The translations under genes and the position numbers were made by a program. Shown one piece after another: positions 22,901 to 34,214 of a DNA stretch of 64,000 nucleotides. The DNA lies in contig NC_056765.1 of NCBI RefSeq assembly GCF_018687715.1, forward strand, positions 24,486,394-24,550,393. Direction: 5' to 3'. Every line of letters begins with the position of its first letter. The first letter of the stretch is position 1. This stretch comes from Carya illinoinensis (taxonomy: Eukaryota; Streptophyta; Magnoliopsida; Fagales; Juglandaceae). The notes beneath the pieces are model-generated. The model saw only the letters and a program-made list of their open reading frames with translations, did not search any database and was not told where the DNA came from.

Positions 22901-23210
22901 GCTAAAAGGCATATATTTTGATACTTTTTCAGGCGTTTTGGGAATCAAAGTTATAAAAGTGTGATTTAAAGAGAGAGGAAATTGACCTTCATTTAGTGCT
23001 TGCAGCACAAAATTGGTGACTGAGTTTCCAACAATATGCCAGTACGGTTGGAAGAAAATAGGTACCATGCCATTTGGACCAGGTGCTTTAGTAGGATTCA
23101 TTTGGTGCAAAGTTTCCTCAACTTTTGTTGTTGTGAATGTCCTTGTAAGTTCCTGATTCATCTCCCTTGTGATCTTCCTTGAAGAGCAGACAGCAATTCC
23201 ATATTGCCTA
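19991..23210 (-). pseudogene. LINE ORF2 (RT, zf-RVT, RNase H), degenerate, split by a MITE
   Basis: On the minus strand: RT blocks VEETLHQMNPTKAPGPNG (near 23100) and FITLIPKTPEKVSKYMPF, the catalytic LLFTDDSLLYCKA box (near 22390), then TYSMSYFKLPASWCLKREQM leading into MAKFWWD (21390-21310). A 193-codon open block (21285-20704) holds CDPKGIGGAGFKDL and WRVGNGEDLDVWNDCWI. A zf-RVT part follows with VCQLCSKSIEDNTHALYQC (near 20530) and an RNase H-like start with FKLNVDGANFHEQGSAGVGL (near 20170). Stops and frameshifts are frequent. The endonuclease is missing upstream, where a large LTR starts at 23211. The RNase H is truncated near 19990. Confidence 0.9.
21395..22022. mobile_element. PIF/Harbinger-like MITE (628 bp) inserted in LINE ORF2
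   Basis: The left end GTGCATGTTTGGGATTGC and the complement of the right end GGGCCTATTTGGGATTGC form imperfect inverted repeats typical of Tourist/Harbinger elements, flanked by TAA on both sides (21392-21394 and 22023-22025). Leaving out the element and one TAA leaves the LINE reading frame continuous across the junction, which confirms both boundaries. The interior is AT-rich and non-coding, so it would depend on a transposase supplied elsewhere. Confidence 0.88.
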
Positions 23211-23879
23211 TGACAGCCCCAGATTTTCGTTTGGGATCGGAAGGACATCTGAAGTGTCGGGACATGCAACATAAGGTTACCTGCCCCCGTTCATGACATA
23301 TAAGACGCAATTTTCCTAACATGCATCTAGCATCATGCAATATTCGCAGCGGATAATTTTTTTTTTCTTGAGCAATACTATGCACCAAACTTATAATATC
23401 CCAAATAGTTAAATCGTAATCCAAGCATACTTAACAAAATAAACATCTACGATTTCAGTACGAGTCTTAGAAAACTGTAATTTCAAAAACATGGGAGACC
23501 AGACTCCATATTTACATTACCAAAATACACTATTGAGGAAGTTTGTTGAGTAAATTGACTAACGAGGCCAGAATACTGTCCAGAAACTAACTATGGAAGC
23601 TGTAAGCTCCGCGTCGTGTCTGCGGCGTCTAGTCAACCTCCTCCAGTCTACCAAAGTCTGCTCCTTACTCTGATCCTGACACATCGACTACCATTCATAG
23701 GGAATGGTAGTTGGGACTACCATGGTGAGATTTGATTACAAATCTCATTAAATTAACATGAAACTCCCACACAGGTTAATGATGCATGCATGGCAGTAAA
23801 AACATGAATGCACAATTAAAGTTGTAAGTAAGCATAGCATAACTTGACATATAACATGGCGTAACTGACATAACCTAAA

Positions 23880-24340
23880 CTGAAACGTGAATTGAACTTA
23901 ACTTAGCATGACATGAACCTGAACTTAAAACAAAACATGGACTAGCAACATAACATGAATGTGAACTTGAAACATAACATGGACTTGAAACATAGCATGA
24001 ACGTGAACATATATAACATAAATATGAACTTGAACTTAACATAAACCTGAGCATACATAACATAAACGTGAACTTGAGACACAATGTGAACATGAACATA
24101 ACATAACATAACATAACATGAATGTGAACTTGAAAATAACATGTACGTGAACATAACATGACATGAACGTGAACTTGAAACATAACATGAACATGAACAT
24201 AACATAATATGAACGTGATCTTGAACATAACATAAACGTGAATATAACATAATATGAACATGAACTTGAAACTTAACGTGAACATGAACATAACATGTAC
24301 GTGAGCATAACATAACATAACATGAACTTAATCTGAAACT
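23880..24340. repeat. Degenerate (ACATAACATGAACGTGA) tandem repeat
   Basis: Dense short repeats built from ACATAAC, ATGAACNTGA and ACTTGAAAC within the long LTR. Reading frames through it (rich in Cys, His, Val, Met) are by-products of the repeat. Confidence 0.85.
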
Positions 24341-24449
24341 TGACTTAACGTGGACTTTATCTGAAACTTATTCTTATCTCATAGGTCACCATGATTGCTT
24401 ATTCTTATTTCATGGGGTTACCATGATTGCTTATTCTTAACTTCTTGAC

Positions 24450-24930
24450 ATAAACCTTGACTTGAATTCTGACAATCAAATGATTCCGGTAGTCATTTTG
24501 TCAGGAATAATGAACAATCAGAATGATTCTGCCCAACATATTCTATCAGAGATACTCAGATAATCAGAATGATTCCATCATGAGAATTTTAAAACACGTA
24601 CCCTAGCAATCAGAATGATTACACTAGAAGTACCTAGTAATACTCTGACAATTAGAATGATTCCATCACGAGTATTTTAAAACACGTACCCTAACAATCA
24701 GAATGATTACACCAGGAGTGCTTGGTAATACTCTGACAATCAGAATGATTCCATCACGAGTATTTTAAATAAGATACCCTAACAATCAGAATGATTACGC
24801 TAAGAGTATCTGCATAACTGAACTTGAATGGCATTCTGACAATCAAAATGATTTCACCAAAAGTATCTCGTGTGCATTACAAGTGGAGATGCTCGGACAA
24901 TCATAATGATTACATTGTGAGTATGTTAGA
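24450..24930. repeat. ACAATCAGAATGATT repeat array in the LTR
   Basis: The motif ACAATCAGAATGATT (with variants) occurs about ten times at roughly 30-60-bp spacing. A longer unit containing ATTTTAAAACACGTACCCT is repeated near 24590, 24670 and 24765. Such motifs could be part of the LTR's own regulatory region, but this is inference. Confidence 0.8.
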
Positions 24931-27904
24931 CATAACTGACTTAAACGTAACTCGAAAGACATGACTTACTTGAGATGGAAACATTTCGTAACATAACCAA
25001 ACATGTAACAGATATCATACTTAACATGACATACTTGTAATAGTGAATATTACATAATATGACATACATGTAATATATGGCATACTTAACTTGGCATACT
25101 TATAACATATAGCAATATATGACAGAATAGATTGTGTAATAGATAAATATTCATGACAGAATAAATCATGCATAATAGATAAACATGTAATGACATGGCA
25201 TGACATGACATATATGGTAACATACATATAAAAACTGTAGTTTCCTTACCCATCACACATGTATAATAAACTAATAGTAAGTTAAGAGCTAACTTATTTG
25301 GATCGTCGCGTTCTACGAGAATAAAACGTAAAACATGAGGAACTATAAGAGGGTATTTTAAAAGTTAGAAATTTAATTACTAACAATTAGAAACATGAAA
25401 ACAAGTTAACTTAGAGTAAAATTGTCATTTTTCCACATGTATTACCATTTTACCCTCTACATATGGAAAAATTACAATTTTACTTATAACTTAGGGATTT
25501 CACATCTTAACTCCAAAAATTTCTAAAATTTATATTCTTCATGTAAATTTTGTCCTAACTCAAATATCACTCAGAAAAATTTAAAACAAAACACAACTAT
25601 GGAAAACACACTACGGTCGAAACATCCATAGGCCATTTCTCTTGATTTTTGTTGCAATTCCTTCCAACTTCAAAACTCATGCTTAATCCAAAATTTTGCA
25701 ACAAGGATCTTCCTATCCTAAGTTTAAAACCATACTTAAAACATCCATTTAGAAAAAGCTAATAATTAACACCAAACGTTTTGTAAAAGGATCCAAACAC
25801 TTGAATTACAAACTTTGACCCTAAATCAAAACATCTCCAAGAATTCTAAAAAAATAAAATCTTACTTCTAACATATTCATAACATCATCCTAACATCAAC
25901 CATGATTTAAATCATCAAACTAAAGTCACCAAAATCACAAAATAACACTTGGAGTTTTTGGTTTTACACTTAGTCCAAAAACAGAAACTTTTTCCTCAAC
26001 TAGCTTTGATAAATCTCTTGATCAATGGCTTAAGAAGGTGAGATCTCTGAAATAAAGCATCACATGGTTTAAAAATGTGTTGTAAAGAATATCCAACCAT
26101 CAAACTTAAAATCATATGGCTAAAAATCAATAAAACATGGATATAATGCAAAAACATCAAATCTTAGGTCTAACCAAAATTCTCTTAAAAATAATACTAA
26201 ATATCTTCAAAATAAGATCCTTACATGCAAATAAGAGACTTAGGATCATCATATAAAAATATAAAACCCTTTAGAGTACGATCAAATCTCGAAATATTCA
26301 AACTTTCTCTAAACAAAAACCGTTTTTCCACTTCCAGTTTTCAAGTTTCTAGATCTAAGAAAATCTATCATCAAAAACTTTAGTCATGAAAAAAAACTTC
26401 AATGAAAACTCATAAACACATGCTAATAACACTCCATAAAATTTTCGGATCAAGATATGTCCATTAGCTTGGTCAAAAACTCTCAAACATAACATACTCT
26501 CTAGTTTCACGACCAGAATGACCTTTCCCTAGTTAAGAATACTTTTAACCAAACAAATGATCATGTAATGAGACAAATAATATATCTACAAAAACTAGAC
26601 TCCAAGAAGAACAATTTTTATGAAGGATTCATTGTGTGAAAATACTTACAAAAGGTCAAAAACCTCCACGCCAAAAGACCCAGAAATCTGTCTGAGAGAG
26701 CTCTTTTGGGTTTCTCTCTAAGAACGGGGTGAAGAAGTAATGAAAGGGAAGGAAGTGTGTCTTGCACGACTCAAGACTTCTGGAGGGGGAAGATATGGAC
26801 TTGACTGACCCTTGATTGTAAGTGGCTATGTGACATAAAGTGGAGAATAGAGAGGGGCAAAGGACTGCCTGCAGAAGCTGTGAGGAATGAAGGTTGATTA
26901 GATGGATTCTCCTTCACATCAAGGCACTATTGGGTGCAGCCAAAGGCAGTGAATGGTCTGCCATGTGGGGGAGGAAAATTCTTCAAGAAGCTTTGCCAAT
27001 GTGGCCAAATTCGTGGGCCTTGGTGGGCCTCAACCAAGTGGACTTCAATTTGGGGTTTAAAGGGGGTTTGGTTAGGGTTTGAGATACTATCAAGCCCAAA
27101 TCCAATTTTTCTTGTCCCAATCAAATTTTCAAGGTTTAAAATGTTGGATAATGATGTCATAACAAGAATTTGAGAAATTAATAGCATGTGGAAGTAATTT
27201 AATCAAGTGATTAAATACAATGCTAGAAATTGGGTCAAAAAGGGTTTGAAGGCCAACTTTAGGGTTTGGGGAAACCGTTTAGGGATTCGGTTTCAACCAA
27301 AATTTTGGGGTTTCAATTAGATTCCAACCATTTAGGGTTTCACTAGGGTTGAAAACCTCTTTGATCTGACTCAAATTGGTTGATCAGATAAAAAAAAAGT
27401 TTTGCTTAAGTGGCATGATCTCACACCTTGATTTCCTTCACAAATCTACCTAATAGTTTATCTTTGTGCCAAATGTCTAATACTATTTACTATGTGTGGC
27501 TAAGATCTTGCCAAGTGTCCAAATAAAACTTCTCTAACCTAATTTGGACATTCCACACTGTGATTTTGAAAACACTGCACTTAGTATACTTATCGAGGTT
27601 ACTATTCACTCCGAAAAAATGCATAATAAACTTAGTATTGAAAAATCCTAAAAATTCATATTAACATATAGTGAAAATCGTTTACCAAAACTTAACCCCG
27701 AAGTACCCCTAAAAATAATTTCACAATTTCGAACAAGCATTTCGTCCGAAATTATGAAAATTGGTTATTGCGCCATAAAATCCTAAATATTCAACTGAGT
27801 GTAGTGGCGCAGACCATAACGTATTTTGACACTTCTAACTACCTCAAATAATTAAAATCGCAATTCTGTCACTGTAGTGAGTAATAACACTGACTATGTC
27901 GACA

Positions 27905-28440
27905 GACTAAAACCTATACGATTGGTAGATGGGAAGGAAGAAAATTGGCTGTATTGACTCCAATAGTTCTCTGGCAATTCTCGATTGGTGTTCGGTTCAC
28001 TTTGCCTACGTTTTTCTTCTGAGAGAAGAGAAAGAGAGAGAGTTGCAGAGGAGAAACTAATCGGGTAAGGTCTGGGGAAGAATATGACCCAATCTCGAAA
28101 CAACATCGTTTCATACATATTTGTTTTTCATACGTTTTGAATAAAACGATGCCGTTCCAGTTTAACTTAAGTGGAATGGTTTCGTTTTGAGTAGGGTATT
28201 TTTTAAAAAAAAATAATTTTAATTGATTGGCTAGTTCAGTGGTTTTCCAAGGGAACCAGCATTGAACCGGTCGATATCGATTTTCATCAATTTCTGCCAC
28301 TCTCTGACCTATTCCTTGTCGGTTTCGGCCGTTTTCTTACTCTAGCACCCGGTCTGTTTGGTTCCCGGCCGGATTAGACGGTTCTTGTACACCACTACTT
28401 TCATTAGAGGTTTTGAGATATTTAATCTTTACTCTGATCC
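27905..28440. other. Unassigned sequence between LTR and LINE relic
   Basis: No recognisable protein. It contains AAAACGATGCCGTT (28143) and a GC-richer block (28250-28390) with CCGGTCG and CCCGGCCGG motifs that look like other plant interspersed repeats. A short minus-strand frame here (MAEIDENRYRPVQ...) has no recognised similarity. Confidence 0.35.
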
Positions 28441-28940
28441 CAATGAATTAACCTAATGCAACCTCCCCTCATTTCACGTCAATGTCTTCCACCATTCCTA
28501 TATTGTCACAAATGAGTCTCGCCACCCTCTCATTCATAGCATATAGTGGAAGGTCATACATTCGAATCCAGAAAGTTGCCTACGTGATGGTAATCTTGTT
28601 GACCTGAAGCTCTCCCTCGAAATCTTTCATCAGCACAAGGTTCTTATCAAATGACCAAGGTCCTTCTCGTTGCACCCATTCCTTCTCTATGCAGTCCTCA
28701 AACTTTACCAATGACAATGTGGACCCCTGATCTTTAAAGGAAATCTTCTTCATTGGACGTCAAATCTTCTTCATGATTTGCTTAAAAGCTTCCTTATTGT
28801 AATGCTTATATGTAAGAAGTGAAACCATTGGGCACCTCTCTCCTCTGGTTTTGGAATTCTCAAACAATTTGTCATCAATGAATATCTTCTCTTTCCTCTT
28901 GTTCCTGTTCTGATAGTGAGAGACTTTTACAAAGCTAGTC
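28441..28940 (-). pseudogene. LINE ORF1 relic (DUF4283)
   Basis: The minus strand reads SEQEQEE, then DDKLFENSKTRGERCPMVSL, VQREGPWSFDKNLVLMKDFE and ATFWIRMYDLPLYAMNE, the classical order of plant LINE ORF1 DUF4283 proteins. There are several stops and the zinc knuckle is not visible. It lies upstream of, and in the same orientation as, the ORF2 relic at 19991-23210, but the sequence between is too short to contain the rest, so the two need not be one element. Confidence 0.75.
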
Positions 28941-29103
28941 TATGCTTCTTTCCATAATAAAACTACAACCACAGCATAAGAATCCCACGCATGGGAAAAG
29001 GAACCTCCACGCACGAAAGCAGGGCTAAAAGACCTTCACGAGAGCCAAAACCTCTCGAGTGGAAATTAAATAAATTCTCTCAACTTTTCAGTACTGAAAA
29101 AAG
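28941..29103. other. Sequence flanking the Copia insertion (left)
   Basis: Likely LINE leader or unique sequence. It ends in AAAAG (29099-29103), the left copy of the Copia target duplication. Confidence 0.5.
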
Positions 29104-29395
29104 TGTTAAGGAAACAGCATAGCAGTGCTTATCATCTCAACATAGCAGTGCTTATCACCTTAAGTTGAAGTGTCCTAGTGTAACTCAATCAGTGAAGTAA
29201 TTATCTACAGCAGCAGCACTTAGATCTTATCTAAGTTAGTTTCTATTGTAGGTAATCATTATCTGTAACAATATGTGCTTATTCCAAAGGTTGTTAGCAA
29301 AGCTTATCAAGTGTAAACTATACATATGTTGTAACACTATTTATACTCAATGAAAATACAAGGAATGTATTCCGCCAACTTTAATCTTTCTTTCA
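29104..29395 (+). repeat. 5' LTR of the Copia element
   Basis: It starts TGTTAAGGAAACAGC and ends TCTTTCTTTCA. It has an internal short duplication ATAGCAGTGCTTATCA and TATTTATA near its end as a possible promoter or processing signal. Confidence 0.97.
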
Positions 29396-29435
29396 TGGTA
29401 CCAGAGCAAACCAAGGTTAACACCACTCATATTTC

Positions 29436-32400
29436 AATGGTAGAATCCAGCAAAGCTGCTGCAATTTCCACTCCCTCTTTTTCACTTCCTAACACTGCTC
29501 ATCTTGCTCCTACCAAGCTTGATGATAGTAACTATCTCATCTGGATATGCCAATTTATGCCTATTCTTCGATCCAATGGGCTTATGGGCATTGTGATGGG
29601 TCTGAACCTCCTCCTCCCAAGTATCTTCCCAAAGATGAGAAGATCTCTAGCCAAGATATGCTGAATCCTGATTATTTAATCTGGGAGAAGAAAGACCAGT
29701 GCATACTTAGCTGGTTTATTGCTACCTTATTTGAAAAGGTAGTTCCTATTGTGTATGGACTTGATACTTCACGTCAAGTTTGGAGTGCATTAGCAAATAG
29801 ATATGCATCTCCTTCATTATCTCGGGTGAATCACCTCAGGAGACAATTGCAGAATATGAAGTAGGGATCCAAAAATTGCACTGAATTTATTCAAGCTGCC
29901 AAAACTCTTGCTGATCAGCTTGCATTGGTAGGAAAACCAGTGGAAGATGAAGATTTAATTTCCTACATTATAGGAGGTTTACATCTTCAATACAACCCTT
30001 TCATTACTTCTTATTCCTTTGCTGCCAAAGATAATTGTATGACTCTTGAAGAATTCCAATCAGAGTTGCTCAGCTATGAGCAAATGCTTGAGCATCAAAA
30101 TACTCCTGAAAGCACATCTTTTGCTTTGTACTCAAGCAAAGGTAGTCCTAAGCCAAGGTTTGGTTCAAATTTTTCTCACAAATTCTCATAAGGAGCAAAG
30201 AACTCAACTCCAAAGAAACACTATTCTGGCAGTTCTCAACAAGGTAAATCTTCTTATGTTCATTTTTCTAGTGATACTAATCGAACTCCTTGTCAAATAT
30301 GTGGAAAGAACAATCATCAAGGACTAGACTACTTCCATCGTATGGACTTTGCCTTCCAAGGCAGACATCCACCCAAGGAACTTGCAGCCATGGTTTCTCA
30401 ATCGAATTTCTTGCATGAAGATAATGAGGAATGACTTGCTGACAGTGGAGCCAACAACCATGTCACAACAAACTTGGAAAATCTGACCATTCAGCAACCA
30501 TATCAAGGCAAAGAAGCAGTTGCTGTGGGAAATGGTAGTGGACTCTCAATCTCTCACATTGGCTCATCTTCTTTTGTAACCAAAAATTCCACTGTTAAAC
30601 TCAAAAATATACTCCATTGTCTTGCTGTTTCAACCAATTTACTCTCTATAAATCGTTTCTGTAGAGATAATCGTTGTTGGTTTAAGCTAACTAATAAACA
30701 CTTTGTTGTGAAGGACAAAATCACAGGGAAGATTCTGCTACAGGGGCCTAGTGAGGATGGACTCTATCCTGTGAAGCTGAAACAATTAGACATCAAAAAG
30801 ACAAGATCACCTATGGCTATGACTGGAATCAAGACCACTACTTCCATTTGGCACAATCGATTGGGTCACCCTCATCATTCTTTGCTATAGCATGTAATCA
30901 AAAACCAGCATCTCCCAGTGTCTAAACTTGAGTCTAGTCAGTCCATTTGTGTCTCATGTCAGCTAGGAAATAATAAATAGCTTCCTTTTAAGTCTTCAAG
31001 TCATGTGACTACTGCTCCTTTAGAGATTGTCCATAGTGACATTTGGACTTCTCCTATTTTATCAATAAATGGTAGTAAATATTGCAATAATAGTGGATGA
31101 TTTCACTCGTTATTCTTGGCTTATTCCTCTCAAACACAAATCAGAATTCTTCTCTAACTTTGTTCAGTTTAAGTGCATAATTGAAAATGAACTCTCCACC
31201 AAAATCAAATAGTTTCAAAGTGATGGAGGTGGAGAATACACTTCTCAATTGTTTATCAAATACCTTGCTGATAATGGGATTCACCATAGAATCACTTGCC
31301 CTCAAACATCCCAACAAAATGGGGTGGCTGAGCGCAAGCACCTACATATTCTTGAAACAGGCCTTGCATTGTTAGCTCAATCACATTTACCTTCCAAATA
31401 CTGGCTTGATGCATTCCAAACTGCTATCTTTTTGATCAATAGGTTGCCCACACCAGTCCTTCAACATGATACTCCATACATCAAACTCTATCATCAAGAA
31501 CCTGACTATACCTTCTTAAGAGTCTTTGGATGTGCCTGTTACCCTCTCTTGAGACCATACACAAAACACAAACTTCAATTTTGTAGTAAGCAGTATATTT
31601 TTATAGGGTACAGTCCAAACCAAAAGGGTTATAAGTGTCTTGATTTATCCAACAGTCGTATTTATGTATCAAGACATGTGGTGTTTGATGAAGAATTGTT
31701 TCCTGCACATGATCAATTCCACTCTACAGACTCTACTGCAGAGTCTTTCCCACAAAAATTTATTCTTCTAGACTTCTCTCAGTTTGTTTCTAACTCTATG
31801 CCTACTCAGTCATATGATTCTATAGATCATTCTCACTCCAATCTTGCCACTACTCCTCAAAATAGCTCTGCTGATTCATCTATCCCTATACCAGAAAACT
31901 TGAGTCCTACCTCCTCTGTCTTTCCTACTCTTGAGACAAATACAATTGATACTGCTCCTCTAATTCCAGAGACAGGTCCTGTAATTCCCATTCCATCCTC
32001 TTCCTCACATATGGTTACCAGATCCATGGCTGGGACCTTCAAGCCTAAGTCCTTCCTAGACTTCCAATTATATCATTCAGCCAAGTCCACCAAACATCCT
32101 CTTAAAGTACTAGTTATCACCTCACTTCCTCGAGAGCCTACTACTTTTTCTCAAGCAATTGCAGATCCCAAATGGTGTGCTGCTATGGAATGTGAGTACC
32201 AAGCCTTGCTTGATAATGGTACTTGGTCACTGTGTCCCAGGCCATCTAACAGAAATGTTATTCGAAACAAATGGGTCTATAAGCTAAAACATAAACCAGA
32301 TGGATCTATTGAGAGGTACAAGGCAAGATTGGTGGCAAAGGGGTTTGAGCAGAGAGATGGTATTGATTTTTCTGAGACATTCAATCTTGTTATTAAGCCA

Positions 32401-33636
32401 GCAACCATACGTCTATTGCTTAGTCTTGCAGTTACATTTCAGTGGCCTATTAAGCAGTTAGATGTGTCTAATGCATTTCTGCATGGCCATTTAACTGAGG
32501 AGGTATATATGGAGCAGCCTATGGGTTTTACTAGTCCTCAACATCCAACCTATGTGTGTAAACTTCAAAAGGCACTTTATGGTCTAAAACAGGCCTCACG
32601 GGCTTGGTTTCATCGACTCACTCAAGCCTTGCTTAATCTAGGATTCACTGGTTCATTAGTTGATACTTCATAAATCTTCTATGCACATTTTTGTGTTGAT
32701 TTATGTAGATGATATTATTATAACTGGCACACTCATTTGTAATTTACAAACTGAGTTTAAGCTGAAGGATCTTGGAGACCTTTCCTATTTCTTGGGAATA
32801 CAGGTTTGTAGGGATAACACAGGGCTTCATCTCAGTCAAGCTAAGTATATAATTGATCTTTTAGATTGTGTTGACATGGTTGGTGCCAAACCATACTCAG
32901 CACCTTGTGTATCAGGGAGCAAATTGTCTAAATTTGATGGAGACCCTTTACCAGACCCAACTCTCTACAGACATATAATCGGAGCATTACAATATTGTAC
33001 ACTCACTAGGCCTAATATTTCTTATTCAGTGAATCAGCTATGTCAATTTCTAGCTTCTCCTACCACAACTCATTTCAAGGCAGCAAAAAGAGTACTACGA
33101 GATTTGAAAGGGACTCCAGACTATGGCTTATACTTTACAGCAGGCCCTATACAACTTCAAGCCTACTATGACTCTGATTGGGCAGGTGATCCTATTGATC
33201 GTAGATCTACCAGTGGCTATGGAGTATTTCTTGGTCCTAACTTAATCTCCTGGCAGGCTAAGAAGCAACCTGTTGTATCTAGATCTAGCACAGAAGCATA
33301 ATATAGATCCATGGCAATAGTTACTGTAGAATTATATTGGCTAAGGATGTTATTCAAGGAACTTGAGGTTCCTCTGCTGTCATCTCCCTGCATTTGGTGT
33401 GATAATATTGGTGCACTTGCCTTAGCTTCAAATCCAATCTTCCATGCAAGAACCAAGCACATTGAAGTGGACTATCATTTTATTAGAGAGAAGATTTTAC
33501 ACAAGGACATTGTTACTGAACAAATTCCTACAGCTGAGCAATGTGCAAATATATTTACAAAGGGACTTTCATCTTCACGGTTCTTATTTCTTCAAGACAA
33601 ACTCATGGTCATAGCTCCTCCCATGAGTTTGAGAGG
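29436..33636 (+). pseudogene. Copia gag-pol polyprotein, several stops and frameshifts
   Basis: Domains in order: gag (from MVESSKAAAIS; LDDSNYLIW; frame broken by a missing base near 29598); zinc knuckle CQICGKNNHQGLDY with the last Cys replaced by Tyr (near 30295); protease ADSGANNHVT (30437) just after an in-frame TGA; integrase zinc finger WHNRLGHPH...CVSCQLGN. The integrase core begins IVHSDIW, is frameshifted near 31080, and resumes with a 474-codon block from 31249 that includes QNGVAERKHLHI. RT has NKWVYKLKHKPDGSIERYKA and QLDVSNAFLHG; a frame break near 32665 precedes the intact catalytic box LIYVDDIIITGT. RNase H has DSDWAGDPIDRRSTSGY, an in-frame TAA at STEA*YRSMA, and TKHIEVDYHFIREKI. 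Not functional. Confidence 0.93.
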
Positions 33637-33639
33637 GGC

Positions 33640-33931
33640 TGTTAAGGAAACAGCACAACAGTGCTTATCATCTCAACATAGCAGTGCTTATAACCTTAAG
33701 TTGAAGTGTCCTAGTGTAACTCAATCAGTTAAGTAGTTATCTACAATAGCAGCACTTAGATCTTATCTAAGTTAGTTTCTATCGTAGGTAATCATTATCT
33801 GTAACAATATGTGCTTATTCAAAAGGTTGTTAGCAAAGCTTATCAAGTGTAAACTATACGTATGTTGTAACACTATTTATACTTAATGAAAATACAAGGA
33901 ATGTATTCCACCAACTTTAATCTTTCTTTCA
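33640..33931 (+). repeat. 3' LTR of the Copia element
   Basis: Same length as the 5' LTR, with about 12 substitutions by hand alignment and no indels. Confidence 0.97.
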
Positions 33932-33936
33932 AAAAG

Positions 33937-34120
33937 TACATATAAGCAACTAGTGGCGAAAACGAAAGTTGTCTTCCTGGTGGGCCTTGCTTGCGAGTGT
34001 CCTAAATCCTAAAGAATTAAAGAAGGCGTAGAGGCTAAGGAAGCCATTGCGTTTTATAAGTTTTGTGTCTCTCTATCTCTCTCCACTTCCAGGCTTGCAG
34101 TAGGACAAAATTCAGAAAAT
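33937..34120 (+). other. Flank of Copia and 5' leader of the LRAT-domain gene
   Basis: Sequence between the Copia target duplication and the ATG at 34121; it contains a CT-rich tract typical of plant leaders (34070-34093). The Copia insertion therefore lies less than 200 bp upstream of the start codon and has separated the gene from its original promoter. Confidence 0.45.
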
Positions 34121-34214
34121 ATGGGATATCTCTCGAACAAAATCGATAGGGACAAACTGAAACCAGGAGATCTCATTTACTCTTGGAGACATGGCTATAT
34201 TTATGCCCACCATG
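34121..34214 (+). CDS. First exon of an LRAT-domain (LEAD-SENSITIVE1-like) gene
   Basis: The 31 codons start MGYLSNKIDRDKLKPGD and continue IYSWRHGYIYAHH, then the first base of a Gly codon before a GT. This is the N-terminal start of plant LRAT-domain proteins (LEAD-SENSITIVE1/NC-domain family), where it includes the conserved His of the papain-like acyltransferase fold and where an intron commonly follows HHG. I could not find the second exon (expected to begin IYVGDG...) in the 5 kb downstream, which are filled with MITE, CACTA and LINE pieces. So the gene is truncated or has a distant second exon. PGDL replaces the more usual PGDH. Confidence 0.65.

Larger units (their letters stand above)
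23211..27904. mobile_element. Probable Gypsy solo LTR, about 4.7 kb
   Basis: It begins TGACAGCCCCAGATTTTCG and ends TATGTCGACA, and contains no long reading frame. The start resembles LTRs of Tekay/Del-type chromoviruses, which have very long LTRs (from memory). Candidate target duplications are GCCTA (23206-23210) and GACTA (27905-27909), one mismatch. It cuts the LINE relic off at 23210. Diverged sequence related to its 3' end recurs at 37376-37500. No internal gag or pol was seen, so a solo LTR is the simplest reading; the right boundary is less certain than the left. Confidence 0.6.
29104..33931 (+). mobile_element. Complete Ty1/Copia retrotransposon (4828 bp)
   Basis: It has two 292-bp LTRs, a perfect 5-bp duplication AAAAG (29099-29103 and 33932-33936), a primer-binding site TGGTACCAGAGC directly after the 5' LTR (29396) complementary to initiator tRNA-Met except at one base, and a polypurine tract GAGAGGGG before the 3' LTR. 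I count about 12 differences between the LTRs (about 4%), so the insertion is moderately old. It sits between a LINE relic and the LRAT-domain gene exon. Confidence 0.97.

Noticed and set aside
23875..24318. Long Cys/His/Val-rich reading frames on the minus strand
   Set aside because: They are translations of the ACATAACATGAACGTG-type tandem repeat in three frames and show no protein-like composition.
23800..24930. Possible CRISPR-like array of short repeats
   Set aside because: Repeat and spacer lengths are irregular, spacers are not unique, and the sequence is a plant LTR; there are no cas genes.
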